Source: a virus | Direction: 5' to 3' (one strand) | Length of the DNA stretch: 64,000 nucleotides | IMG/VR virus record: IMGVR_UViG_3300046507_000747 | Location: 1 to 64,000 of that record | Part shown: in pieces, positions 38,253 to 47,269 of the stretch | How the letters are laid out: the number at the start of each line of letters is the position of its first letter | Numbering within the stretch: the stretch's first letter is position 1 | The notes under the pieces: generated by a model | What the model was told of the DNA's origin: nothing | The model's input: only the letters and a program-made list of their open reading frames with translations | Database searches by the model: none | Program-made: the position numbers and the translations under genes

Positions 38253-39376
38253 GCGGCTTCCTCCAGGATCTCGCCGGTGCTGGGGTCGACTCCGTCGGGG
38301 ACGTCGTCGTAGGAGACGGTGTGGTCGGCCTTGACGTCACCGGAGATGGAGACGAGGGCCTTCTCCCGGATCACCTCGACCAGTTCGGGGCGCTCAGCGA
38401 TGGCGGCCTCGACGCCGGGGCGTCCGCCCTTGACGGTGCTGCCGTCGGGGAACTCGTACGAGACGGTGGACAGGCGCTTGATGGCGCCGGTGGCGATGCC
38501 GAGGGTGATGGCTTCGTCGGCGCGGTCGATGCCGACGGGGCCGTACTTGTCGGTGGCGACGTTGCGGAACCAGAAGTCGGCCACGCGGCCCTGCGGGGCG
38601 AGCTTGTTGCGTTCGACCCGGGCGCGGATCTGGCGGGCGACTTCCAGCTCGGCTGGGGCCTTGGAGACGGCGTCGGTGATGGACACCTTCTTCGTCGGTT
38701 CGCCGGTCCGGCTCATCTTGATCTTCGTGGTGGTGTTGTACTTCAGGGCGCTCGGTCCGGCGGACTTCTGGCCGCCGCGCGGGTTGCCGATGTCGGCCCG
38801 GTACTGGTTCACGAAGATCACGGCTGCGTTGTTCGCCCGGCACAGGCCCGCGACGCGCTTGACCATGCGGGAGATGACCTGGGAGTTCTTTCCCATGGCG
38901 GAGTCCTCTGCGCGCTTTTCGAAGGCGGCCTTGGACTCCATGCCGCCGACGGAGTCGACGGCGACGAGGGAGATTTCTCCATCTCGGAGGAACATGCTGA
39001 TCTGGTCGGAGACGTCCTCGGAGTGGTCCGGGTAGATGTGGACGAACCGGTCTTCGTCGAGGTCCAGGCCGAGCTTCTCGGCCCACTCGAAGTCGAAGGA
39101 CTGCTCCATGTCGATGACCGCGACGCCCCGGTCGGGGAACATCCGCTGGGCGTCGACCATGGCGAGGATGCACTGGGTCGTCTTGCCCATGCCCTCGGGT
39201 CCGACGATCTCGTGAGTGCGCTTCAGGGCGAACCCGCCGCCGAGGGCGTAGTCGAGGGTGAGGCTGCCGCTGGATATGAAGGTGGGGCGGACCATCGCGT
39301 CGCGCCGGGTGACGCGGTCGCCGTAGACCTTGGTCAGGTCCGCGCGCAGCTTGGCGAGACGGCTCTTGGGAGGCAT
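38249..39376 (-). CDS. recA: RecA-like recombinase
   Basis: A 375-aa protein; ATG 39376 follows AAGGAGACCCCGCACC. Walker A is VGPEGMGKTTQCI and Walker B is SLVAVDSVGGM. The RecA features PNQ-like IFVNQYRADIGNP and KSAGPSALKYNTTTKIKMSR (the loop that contacts DNA) follow. It would drive strand exchange for phage recombination or recombination-dependent replication. The C-terminal region diverges and is acidic. The gene heads a coupled run to 36780 and is preceded by two (A)CCGCCA leader elements. Confidence 0.88.
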   Translation of the reverse strand: MPPKSRLAKLRADLTKVYGDRVTRRDAMVRPTFISSGSLTLDYALGGGFALKRTHEIVGPEGMGKTTQCILAMVDAQRMFPDRGVAVIDMEQSFDFEWAEKLGLDLDEDRFVHIYPDHSEDVSDQISMFLRDGEISLVAVDSVGGMESKAAFEKRAEDSAMGKNSQVISRMVKRVAGLCRANNAAVIFVNQYRADIGNPRGGQKSAGPSALKYNTTTKIKMSRTGEPTKKVSITDAVSKAPAELEVARQIRARVERNKLAPQGRVADFWFRNVATDKYGPVGIDRADEAITLGIATGAIKRLSTVSYEFPDGSTVKGGRPGVEAAIAERPELVEVIREKALVSISGDVKADHTVSYDDVPDGVDPSTGEILEEAA

Positions 39377-39451
39377 GGTGCGGGGTCTCCTTGCGGGGAG
39401 TAGCTGATGGCGGTCAGCTGTGGCCAATGGCGGTTGGCTCGATTTCGCAGC

Positions 39452-40090
39452 TTACGCTGCAGGACTGACAGTGGCCTGGTTCTGGCCTTCCAGGATTTGC
39501 GCGGCCTGGCCCATCTCCCACTCAAGGGCCATCTCCAGCAGCGCCAGGCGCCTCAGGACGTACCTCTCGGACTGGTAGTCGCCAGGAGGGGCGGTGCGCG
39601 GGTCGCCGTACACGCGGCCCTCTTCGATGCGCAGGATGCTCTTGCTGGTGGACTGGATGCCGTAGCCCAGGGCTCCCCGGCTCATGCCGAAGGACATGCG
39701 GGATGCCTGGATGGCCTTGCCGAGACGGCGCCAGGCGGCCTGCGGGTAGGTGGAGCGGTCGAGGTTGGTGAGCGTCTCGTCCCGGAAGTGGGGGACGGAG
39801 GGGGGCGCGGTCGGGAACATGGCGGCCGTCAGAGCCTTGTCGACGTGGGCGCGGGCGGTGCCCTCCTCCCAGCCGAGGGCCTCATCGAGGCGAGAGAGGC
39901 TGAGTCGGCCGAGGCCCTCGGCGACGTCCGGCGGGATGAAGCCGCTCTCCAGGGCTGCGTACTGACGGACGGTGAGGCCGGTGTGCTGAGCGACGGAGGC
40001 CTGGGAGATCTGCAGGCCGTTGCGGGTCGCCTTGGCTGCGACACCGAGGGGGGACCAGTACGGGTGGCTGATGGAGGAGATGATCGACAT
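39452..40090 (-). CDS. Protein with two XRE-like helix-turn-helix regions, 212 aa
   Basis: ATG 40090 lies 11 bases after the polymerase stop. The first candidate region is QISQASVAQHTGLTVRQYAA (about residues 27-46) and the second is ASRMSFGMSRGALGYGIQST (about 135-154) followed by KSILRIEEGR. This is the duplicated XRE-like layout of some Streptomyces regulators. The gene lies between polymerase and RecA, so it may auto-regulate the replication operon. Its operator was not identified. Confidence 0.62.
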   Translation of the reverse strand: MSIISSISHPYWSPLGVAAKATRNGLQISQASVAQHTGLTVRQYAALESGFIPPDVAEGLGRLSLSRLDEALGWEEGTARAHVDKALTAAMFPTAPPSVPHFRDETLTNLDRSTYPQAAWRRLGKAIQASRMSFGMSRGALGYGIQSTSKSILRIEEGRVYGDPRTAPPGDYQSERYVLRRLALLEMALEWEMGQAAQILEGQNQATVSPAA

Positions 40091-40101
40091 GGCGGTGCCT
40101 C

Positions 40102-43100
40102 TCACAGGGGCTGGTAGGTGACGAGGGACAGGCCCCGGTCGTTCTTGCGGAGTTCGGCCAGGCAGAGGGCGCCCTTGGTGAAGCGACGCTGCTCGACGGC
40201 CCAGGCGTCGCGGAACACGGCGACGCGGAGGGTGGACAGTTCGGTCTCCAGGGTCAAAAAGCCCATGTCGCCCGTCCTGTGCGGGCGGGCCCCGGCGACG
40301 ATCGCGGCGACGTAGTAGGTGCCGTTGGGTCCTGCGGCCAGCTGCTCGGCCTGGGCACGGCAGACCGCGCGGTCGTTGGGGTCCAGGTCGTCGAACGGCG
40401 TACTGGAGAGGTAGGTGCCGAGCATCTCGTGCTCGATAGTCCGGATGTCCACGGGGCTGTAGGGCTCGACCGCCTCGATCTGCAGCGGCGGCGGCGCGGT
40501 GTACTGGCGGCACGCCTTGGTGCAGCGCTTGGGCAGCGGCTTGCGCTTGAGGGTCTTGCCGGTGCGCGGGTTGACCGGGGCGGGCTCGCTGGCCCAGTTG
40601 AAACTACAGGGCAGGGCCGTCGACTCGAACAGCTCGATCTTGTGGACGCAGCGGGCGTCCTCTTTGGTCTTGGCAGCCAACAGCTTGGCCTCCAGTCCGC
40701 GCCGGTTGCTGACGAGCGTGTCGAAGGCGCCGATGCGCGCGAGAAGGGCGACGACGCCCGCGTTGGCCTTGGGGCTCTTGCGGGTCTCGAAGTCCTCCCA
40801 GGAGGCGTACGGCTGGGTCTCGACGAGGGCCTTGACGGCGACGTCGCCGACGCCCTTGACGGAGCCGAGGCCGTAGCGGACGGCGTACTGCTCGGGGTCG
40901 GCGGTGAAGCCGGGGCCGGAGGTGTTGATGTCCGGGGGGAGTACCTCGACGTCCAGGCGCCGGGCCTCCTTGACGAACTCGGGGACGCGGTCCTTGTCGA
41001 CGGTGGACATGGCGGAGACGAGGAACTCGCGGGGGTAGTTGACCTTGAGGAACGCGGTCCAGAACGCGAGGAACGCGTAGGCGTAGGCGTGGCTCTTGTT
41101 GAAGCCGTACTTGGAGAACTCGGCCATCTGGGACCACAGGCGCTCGGCCTGCTCGCGGGGTATGTCGACGCGGGAGAGGAACTCCTGCCCGGCGTCAGCG
41201 ATGGCGGAGATCTTCTTCTTGCCCAGGATCCGGCGGACGCCGTCGGCCTCGGACTCGTCGTACCCGGCGAGGAGCTGTGTGACGGCCATGACCTGCTCCT
41301 GGTAGATCATCGCGCCGTAGGTGGGGGCGAGGACCTTCTCCAGGCGGGGGTCGGGGTAGGTGACGGCCTGTTCGCCCGCGCGGCGGCGCAGGTAGAGGTC
41401 GGTCAGGCCGGAGTTCATCGGGCCGGGCCGGACGATCGTCACCATGTCGGCCAGCTCGGCGACGTTGCGGGGGCGCATGCGCTCGCACAGGCGGGTTCCG
41501 GAGTGGGTCTCGATCTGGAAGACACCGACGGTGTGGGCGGCCTGCAGCTCCTCCCAGACCAGGGGGTCCTCGAACTCGACCTCCCACGCCTCCAGGTCGA
41601 TCTCGTACCGGCGCTGCTCGCGGACCAGGTCGAGGGTCTCCTGGATGGTGTCCAGGGTGCGCAGGGTGAGGATGTCGAACTTGACCAGGCCGATCGCCTC
41701 GACGTCACCCATGGCCCACTGGGTGACCATCTGCTCTTCGCCGTCGATGGTGCGCATCGGCAGCCAGTCGGTGAGCGGGGCGCCGGTGGAGATAACCACC
41801 CCGGCCGCGTGGCGGCCGTAGGACTTCAGGCGGCCGACCAGACGCTCGGCCATGGCGAACAGCTCGGGGTAGCGGTCGGCGAACGGCTGCAGCTGCTCGC
41901 CGTGCTGGACCCAGAGGTCCTCCCAGGACATGCCGAGCCCGGCGGTGCCCGCTTCGGCCTCGTCGATCAGGGCGGAGACCTGGCGCAGGTCGGCCGCCGC
42001 GCCCTCGGGGAGGGAGGACGCCAGCGCGCGGACCAGCTCGTTGATGACGGCCTTGTTCTTCAGGCGCAGCTCGGAGCCGATGGAGACGACGTTGCGCTCG
42101 CCCCAGCGCTCGCGGAGGTAGCCGAGGATATGGGCCTTCTTGCTGGCGGGGAAGTCGACGTCGAAGTCGGGCAGGCCCGCACGGCCGCGCGTCAGGAAGC
42201 GCTCGAAGAGGAGGTCATGCTTGACCGGGTCCAGCGAGGTGATGCGGGCGAGGTAGGCGACGAGGGAGCCGCCGCCGGAGCCGCGTCCGGGGCCGACCAG
42301 AATGCCGTGGTCCTTCGCCCAGCCAACATAGTCCGCGACCATCAGGTAATAGCCACAGAACCCTTTGTCGACAAGTAGCTCCATCTCCCTCGCGTACCGG
42401 TCTCGGTAGACCCGCTCGGTGTCGGAGAAGTCCTGGGCGTTGGCGGGCAGTCGGTTCCAGTTGTCCAGGCACAGCTCGCGCAGGCGCCGCTCGTCCTCGG
42501 CCGGGTCACCAGTGAAGGACGGCGTGGTCGTCTCGCCCTCGATCCGGGCGTCGCAGCGCTCGGCCAGCGCCCGGGTGTTTGCGATGGCCTCCTCAACGAC
42601 GTCCTGGCCGAGGTAGGCGAGCCCGGCGCGGACCTCGGCTTCGCCCATGACGTAGAGGTTCAGGTCCTCGGCGAAGAGGTCGCCTTCGTCCTGGACGTCC
42701 TTGTTGGTCTGGCAGGCGATCCAGACGTCGTGGGCGTGGGCGTCGTCGGCGGTCGGGAAGTGGGAGTCGACGGTGGCCAGCAGCGGCAGGTTGAACTCGC
42801 GGGCCAGGGCGACCAGGGCCGTGTTGAGCTTGACCTGGTCGGGCATGTCGTTGGGCTGCAGCTCGACGTACAGGCGGCCGGGGAACAGGTCCATGAGCCG
42901 GGTCAGGCGCTGGAGGGCCAGGTCGGCGTCGCCGTTCTTGATGGCGACGGCCACCGGGCCGCGCAGGCAGCCGGTGGAGGCGATGACGCCCTCGCTGAAC
43001 CGGCCGAGGGTGTCCCAGTCCATGCGGGGCCGGTAGTAGAGGCCGTCGCGGAAGGACTCGGTGCTGGCTGCCCAGATGTTGCGCAGGCCGGTGTTGTCCA

Positions 43101-43779
43101 TGGCGAACAGGCAGACGTGCCAGTAGTCGTTGCGAAGGCTGGCCTGCATCTCCTTGTCACCCGGCTCGGCGCGGATGACGCGGTCGTCGCACAGGTACGC
43201 CTCGATGCCGAAGATCGGCTTGACCCCGGCCTTGTCGGCGGCACGCTGCAGCTCGGGGTGTCCGGCGCAGGTGCCGTGGTCGGTGATGGCGACGGCGCTC
43301 TGGCCGTGGCGGGTGACCTCACGGAGGATTTCGTCCATGCGGGACAGGCCGTCGAGGGGGCTGTACTCGCTGTGGGTGTGCAGGTGCACGAACCCGCCGG
43401 GGCGAGTGCCGGGTGGGCTGTCGAGGGCTTCGAGCTGGTCGAGGACCTCGTGGTAGGTGGGGATGCCGTCCTCGTCGTCGAAGATCGCGGAGCGGCTGTA
43501 GGCGAGGCACAGCCTGTCGCTGCCGAGGTCTTGTTCCTCGACTCGGTGTGCCGGGACGGCAGTGACACCGTCCTCCAGCGCCTCCATGACTCCGGCCGCG
43601 CCGTCGTTCAGTGCGCGGCGCCATGTCAGGTGGGTGACGATGACGGGCGCGGCAGCGGGGACGAGCAGCCAGCGGGTGCCGTCTTCCTCGTGCTCGACGA
43701 GTGCGGGAAGCTGGGCGCGAAGTTCGCCAACCTGCACATAAGGGGCGTCAGGTGCGTAGGAGCTGATGAGGCGCAGCAC
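40102..43779 (-). CDS. dnaE: DNA polymerase III alpha-like subunit (C-family polymerase)
   Basis: A 1225-aa protein; GTG 43779 follows AAGGACCACCACC. An unusual N-terminal extension of about 128 residues precedes a PHP domain (HLHTHSEYSPLDG, AITDHGT). The palm carries PDFDVDFPASKKAH and ATPase-free catalytic region VRPGPMNSGLTDLYLRR. Finger and helix-hairpin regions follow (YGFNKSHAYAYAF). The OB-like end contains HEMLGTYLSSTPFDD. This is a full-length DnaE with a phage-specific front end. No beta clamp or epsilon subunit is visible, so it probably uses host partners. Confidence 0.9.
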   Translation of the reverse strand: MLRLISSYAPDAPYVQVGELRAQLPALVEHEEDGTRWLLVPAAAPVIVTHLTWRRALNDGAAGVMEALEDGVTAVPAHRVEEQDLGSDRLCLAYSRSAIFDDEDGIPTYHEVLDQLEALDSPPGTRPGGFVHLHTHSEYSPLDGLSRMDEILREVTRHGQSAVAITDHGTCAGHPELQRAADKAGVKPIFGIEAYLCDDRVIRAEPGDKEMQASLRNDYWHVCLFAMDNTGLRNIWAASTESFRDGLYYRPRMDWDTLGRFSEGVIASTGCLRGPVAVAIKNGDADLALQRLTRLMDLFPGRLYVELQPNDMPDQVKLNTALVALAREFNLPLLATVDSHFPTADDAHAHDVWIACQTNKDVQDEGDLFAEDLNLYVMGEAEVRAGLAYLGQDVVEEAIANTRALAERCDARIEGETTTPSFTGDPAEDERRLRELCLDNWNRLPANAQDFSDTERVYRDRYAREMELLVDKGFCGYYLMVADYVGWAKDHGILVGPGRGSGGGSLVAYLARITSLDPVKHDLLFERFLTRGRAGLPDFDVDFPASKKAHILGYLRERWGERNVVSIGSELRLKNKAVINELVRALASSLPEGAAADLRQVSALIDEAEAGTAGLGMSWEDLWVQHGEQLQPFADRYPELFAMAERLVGRLKSYGRHAAGVVISTGAPLTDWLPMRTIDGEEQMVTQWAMGDVEAIGLVKFDILTLRTLDTIQETLDLVREQRRYEIDLEAWEVEFEDPLVWEELQAAHTVGVFQIETHSGTRLCERMRPRNVAELADMVTIVRPGPMNSGLTDLYLRRRAGEQAVTYPDPRLEKVLAPTYGAMIYQEQVMAVTQLLAGYDESEADGVRRILGKKKISAIADAGQEFLSRVDIPREQAERLWSQMAEFSKYGFNKSHAYAYAFLAFWTAFLKVNYPREFLVSAMSTVDKDRVPEFVKEARRLDVEVLPPDINTSGPGFTADPEQYAVRYGLGSVKGVGDVAVKALVETQPYASWEDFETRKSPKANAGVVALLARIGAFDTLVSNRRGLEAKLLAAKTKEDARCVHKIELFESTALPCSFNWASEPAPVNPRTGKTLKRKPLPKRCTKACRQYTAPPPLQIEAVEPYSPVDIRTIEHEMLGTYLSSTPFDDLDPNDRAVCRAQAEQLAAGPNGTYYVAAIVAGARPHRTGDMGFLTLETELSTLRVAVFRDAWAVEQRRFTKGALCLAELRKNDRGLSLVTYQPL

Positions 43780-43822
43780 GGTGGTGGTCCTTGCGCGTGG
43801 AGGGTGGTGAAGGTTGACCGGG

Positions 43823-43884
43823 CCGCCCCGGGGAAGAACGCAGCGCTGAAACGCTGAGCGCCGTATCTGACGGCACCGGGGCGG
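43823..43884 (-). promoter_or_regulatory. Structured leader before the polymerase gene
   Basis: CCGCCCCGG (43823-43831) pairs with CCGGGGCGG (43876-43884), enclosing CAGCG-CTGAAA-CGCTG. It occupies most of the 128-bp gap between the probable SSB and dnaE and could terminate or attenuate transcription. Confidence 0.45.
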
Positions 43885-43907
43885 ACCGGTGTCTGTGTGC
43901 GCCTGGA

Positions 43908-44897
43908 TCAGGCGGCGGGAGTCTGCGGTACGCCGAGGTTCGCGATGCGGCTGCGCAGGTCGCCGGAGATGTCCGCCGGACCGCTGTCGGCGGCCGAGAG
44001 GTTCACCATGCCGCCGGTGGCCGCCGTGGCGGCGACGATGGTGCCGTCCTTCTCGACCGTCTTGGTCGGGTCGAAAAAGCGGGCGTAGTACTCGTCGGAG
44101 GCCTTGTCGGCGACGATGCCTTCCAGGCTGACCTCGCGCTCGGCGACGGCCTGGAGGTACTTCTCCCAGATGGGGGTGCCCGGCTTGATGAGGTTCTGGC
44201 CGGTCGCCGGGTCCGTGATCGGGTCGATCGGGACGATCTTGTACTCGGTGTCGGTGCCGGTGCCGCTGCGGGTGACGCTGAAGTCCCGGTCGACGACCGT
44301 CCCGTACAGGCCGTGGAGGGCCTTGAAGTGGGCGAAGAAGCCCTTCATGGGCTGGTTGATCACCAGGATGCGGGGGTACTTCAGCTTGTTGCCGGTGGGC
44401 TTGCCGTCGGAGCCCAGCTCGTCGACCTCGTCGATCTTGTCGCGGATGCCGACGACGACACCCTGCTTGGCCGGGCCTCCGAGGGCCTCGCTGCCGTCGC
44501 CACGCACGATCTCCCGCTCGATGGCGAGGGCCCACACACGGGGGCGAGCGGTGGCGGGCTTGCCGAAGGAGTTCTTCAGCTTGCCGTCGTCGATGTAGCA
44601 GTCCTGGTAGTGGCCGCCGAACGCCTTGTCGTAGCGGCACACCGAGGTCATGTTCTTGGGCCACTTCTCGGCATCCTTGGGGCCCGGCTTGGTGGGCACA
44701 AACGAATGCTGGTTGACCCAGATCCAGTCGTCGTGGTCCGTGAGGAGGCGGACGACTGCGGAGTCGCCGTCGTCCTTGAGGCCGAAGTAGTCGGGGCCGC
44801 GACGGCCGCTGGAGGAGACGCTTGCCTCCTTCTCGGCCTGCTCGGCGGCGGTGCCGCCTCGGCGGAAGTTGATGACGGGGCTCGTGTTGGCGGTCAC
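43908..44897 (-). CDS. Probable single-stranded DNA-binding protein
   Basis: A 329-aa protein; GTG 44897 follows AGGAGCCTTC. PDYFGLKDDGDSAVVRLLTD, WVNQHSFVPTKPG and TSVCRYDKAFGGHYQDCYID are consistent with the beta-rich core and Cys/His site seen in T4 gp32-like and actinophage SSB proteins. VFIN-like turns and an acidic or Ser-rich C-terminus (SGPADISGDLRSRIANLGVP) follow. It sits immediately before dnaE in the same operon. The family assignment is from pattern and context. Confidence 0.55.
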   Translation of the reverse strand: MTANTSPVINFRRGGTAAEQAEKEASVSSSGRRGPDYFGLKDDGDSAVVRLLTDHDDWIWVNQHSFVPTKPGPKDAEKWPKNMTSVCRYDKAFGGHYQDCYIDDGKLKNSFGKPATARPRVWALAIEREIVRGDGSEALGGPAKQGVVVGIRDKIDEVDELGSDGKPTGNKLKYPRILVINQPMKGFFAHFKALHGLYGTVVDRDFSVTRSGTGTDTEYKIVPIDPITDPATGQNLIKPGTPIWEKYLQAVAEREVSLEGIVADKASDEYYARFFDPTKTVEKDGTIVAATAATGGMVNLSAADSGPADISGDLRSRIANLGVPQTPAA

Positions 44898-44935
44898 GAA
44901 GGCTCCTGATGATCTTTGATGGCAGGTGAAGCCAG

Positions 44936-45685
44936 TTATGCGACGACGGCAGTGGCAGCTGCCGTAATCAACTCCCCGGTCACCGTGGCCTCTTCGTGGA
45001 GAAAGACGACGGGAATTCCGATGTCTCGCACCACGAGGAACGGCAGGTCGTTGGCGGCGTGGAACCCCACCGCGAAGTGGGGGCATCCACGGCCCGTCAG
45101 GGCCTGCGCGAGCCCTTCCCGCCACTGGGCCAGCCTGTCGACGTCGTCGCAGGTAGAGGCCAGAAGCAGGTAGGAGTACGGCCATGCGGCCGGGGGGTCG
45201 GATCGGGGATGGCGGTCCCTGTCTCCGTCATCATCAAAGCCTTCGGTGGAACCCGAAGCAAGAAATTGAAGGACCGGATTTCCGGTCTCCTCAGCCAGAG
45301 TTTCAATAATGTCTCTGGCGGTTCTTCCGGTGCCGAATTCGGCGTTCTCCTGGGCGGCTTGGGCGGCTGCCTTGCGGAGGATGGCCTGCACGGCCGCGCG
45401 GTCCACGAAGGTGGTGCCGGGCTGCTTGCGGTCGTAGGCGGCCCGGCGCTCGCGGTTGATGAGCACCTTGAAGATCTCGGTCAGCTCGGCGTTGTTGGGG
45501 CCGCCGAGGGCCTGGTACGCCTCGCGGATCTCCCGCTTGGTCGCCGTCGTCGGCACACCGAGCCGGGCGTAGTAGCCGTTGACGTCGTGGACGACCGGCG
45601 CCGGGCGGGGCGCGGTGGGTACCAGGCTGCTGCCGGTGGAGATGATGATGTGCTCGGGACGGCCGTTGATGCGCAGTCCCGTCAT
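44936..45685 (-). CDS. J-domain-like protein without HPD motif, 249 aa
   Basis: ATG 45685 follows GGGGGAGTAGGCG. Residues about 36-86, NGYYARLGVPTTATKREIRE and EIFKVLINRERRAAYDRKQP, are a J-domain, but the HPD tripeptide that activates DnaK is replaced by GGPNN. The C-terminal part (SYLLLASTCDDVDRLAQWRE, VRDIGIPVVFLHEEA) is an unknown globular domain. It may bind Hsp70 or replication proteins without stimulating ATP hydrolysis. Confidence 0.65.
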   Translation of the reverse strand: MTGLRINGRPEHIIISTGSSLVPTAPRPAPVVHDVNGYYARLGVPTTATKREIREAYQALGGPNNAELTEIFKVLINRERRAAYDRKQPGTTFVDRAAVQAILRKAAAQAAQENAEFGTGRTARDIIETLAEETGNPVLQFLASGSTEGFDDDGDRDRHPRSDPPAAWPYSYLLLASTCDDVDRLAQWREGLAQALTGRGCPHFAVGFHAANDLPFLVVRDIGIPVVFLHEEATVTGELITAAATAVVA

Positions 45686-45688
45686 CGC

Positions 45689-45832
45689 CTACTCCCCCTC
45701 GTTGTCCTCGCCCGTCTCCTGGACGAGCGCTTCCCACTCTGCCGGGGTCAGCGCGCGTGCGATCTTGGACGTCAGCGCGTCCTCGACCTGGTCTCCGACG
45801 GCGGTGATCTGGCCGGTGCCGAACTTGAGCAT
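45689..45832 (-). CDS. Small acidic protein, 47 aa
   Basis: ATG 45832 follows CAGGAGGAACGT; the stop lies 3 bases before the J-domain start. MLKFGTGQITAVGDQVEDAL and SKIARALTPAEWEALVQETG with an acidic end. Good codon bias and tight packing support it. No family was recognised. Confidence 0.62.
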   Translation of the reverse strand: MLKFGTGQITAVGDQVEDALTSKIARALTPAEWEALVQETGEDNEGE

Positions 45833-45876
45833 ACGTTCCTCCTGGGGTGGTCACCCCTTGGGCCGCCCGGGGCGAC

Positions 45877-46980
45877 TCAGACAGCGCACCGGCCGGGATG
45901 CACGACCTGGAAGCAGAGGTGGCAGTAGAGGACCTTCGGCTTCTCCCAGACCTGCCAGGGCACCGCGTACTCGTTGACGAGGACGTCGTACAGCGCATCG
46001 GACATCTCGGCGGGGTCAGCAGCGAAGGGGCTCTGCACGACCCAGTTCTGGCACCAGGCGGAGGCGCGCTGCGGGGCACCAGGGAAGAACTTGCCGTTGT
46101 AGGTGCGGCCTGCGACGGCGCGCCATCCGGCGTCGTCGTTGTCCATGAACCAGATGAGCTTCTTGCGGCCTCGCACCAGGTGCTCGATCTGCTCGTCGGT
46201 GACGACGGCGCCGAAGGTTCCCTCGATGTTGCTGTGGTGCTGGTGGCGGAGCTGACTCATGGGCGACTCGACGACGACGACCTCGTGCCGCAGGAACTCG
46301 CGGCCGAAGATCGTCTCGTCGCGAGGGAAGCCGGGGGTGCTCAGGTACTTCGGTGCGCTCGGGTCGGCAGCGGGCAGGCGGCGGGACTGCCAGCCGACGA
46401 GCTGGCCTTCCCAGTAGTGCGGGATGACGGCGCGCGGGCCGGTGCGCACCCGGGCCTCGGGCGGTCCCATGAAGCCGTCGGGGTCGAGGCAGATGCCCAT
46501 CCGCTCGCAGGTCTCGATCGGGATGCCGCGCTCGCGGGTGATGTAGTCGGGGACGCCCTGCCAGCGCTCCAGCATGCGGGGGCTGTAGACCGGCATCGGC
46601 GGCCGGGACTTCGGCGTGTAGAGGGCGTCGAAGAAGGCGAGCATGTCGGGCAGGCCGACGGCGCGGGTGAGTCCGGCTTCGCCGAGGAGCCATTCGCGGG
46701 CCTCGTCGATGGTGGTGTCGCCGCGCACCGTGGCGATGAGCCACAGGATGGTGCCGCTGGAGTCACATCCGAGACAGTGGAACAGCAGCTTCGAGGCCGA
46801 CAGGGCGGCGGTGGGGTTGCGCTCCTGGTCGTTGTGGAAGGCCCCGACCGGGCACGGGATGATCAGCTCGTCGCGGACCTGTCGCTTGACCTGGATGCCG
46901 AGGGAGTCGAGGACGTCCTTGGCGATCTGGGCCTTGTGCTCGTCGGGGAGCGCGGTGAGCTGGTCGAGGTCAGTCGTCAT
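45877..46980 (-). CDS. dnaG: DNA primase (DnaG-type zinc and TOPRIM regions)
   Basis: A 367-aa protein starting at ATG 46980, overlapping the upstream gene by 11 bases. The zinc domain shows IIPCPVGAFHNDQERNPTA and LFHCLGCDSSGT (CPxxxxH...CxxC). TOPRIM motifs follow: VVVVESPMSQ (Glu) and LIWFMDNDDAG (DxD). The protein is shorter than bacterial DnaG and lacks the C-terminal helicase-interaction domain, as in phage primases. It would prime lagging-strand synthesis together with the DnaB-like helicase at 47868. Confidence 0.82.
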   Translation of the reverse strand: MTTDLDQLTALPDEHKAQIAKDVLDSLGIQVKRQVRDELIIPCPVGAFHNDQERNPTAALSASKLLFHCLGCDSSGTILWLIATVRGDTTIDEAREWLLGEAGLTRAVGLPDMLAFFDALYTPKSRPPMPVYSPRMLERWQGVPDYITRERGIPIETCERMGICLDPDGFMGPPEARVRTGPRAVIPHYWEGQLVGWQSRRLPAADPSAPKYLSTPGFPRDETIFGREFLRHEVVVVESPMSQLRHQHHSNIEGTFGAVVTDEQIEHLVRGRKKLIWFMDNDDAGWRAVAGRTYNGKFFPGAPQRASAWCQNWVVQSPFAADPAEMSDALYDVLVNEYAVPWQVWEKPKVLYCHLCFQVVHPGRCAV

Positions 46981-47269
46981 AGGAGTCGACGGCCTTGATG
47001 CGGGCCAGGTCGGCCGGGGAGGCCACGCGCTCGCTCCAGACGTACCCGCAGGAGGCGCAGCCCCGGCAGAGGTGCTCTGTGGTCTCGTCGGGGACGTCCC
47101 CTGGGGTGTCGCTCATGGCGACGATGGCGTCGCGGCGCTCCTTGCACATCCCGACGACCACGGTGTCGTGGTACTCGGTGACGGGGAACTGGGTGAGGCA
47201 CTTCGGGCAGCGGCTCTCCGGGTCGCCGGTGAAGGCGATGAGCCACGGCCCCAGTGCGGTGGAGGTCAT
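46970..47269 (-). CDS. Zinc-ribbon-like protein, 99 aa
   Basis: ATG 47269 in an ATGA overlap. RCPKCLTQFPVTEY and CRGCASCGYVW provide CxxC and CxxCxxC for zinc, with an acidic end. It overlaps the primase start. No family was recognised; a nucleic-acid contact role is possible. Confidence 0.62.
   Translation of the reverse strand: MTSTALGPWLIAFTGDPESRCPKCLTQFPVTEYHDTVVVGMCKERRDAIVAMSDTPGDVPDETTEHLCRGCASCGYVWSERVASPADLARIKAVDSYDD

Noticed and set aside
40279-42378. Plus-strand open frame opposite dnaE
   Set aside because: Repetitive Gly/Val/Leu/Glu antisense composition and no initiation signals; dnaE motifs are unambiguous on the other strand.
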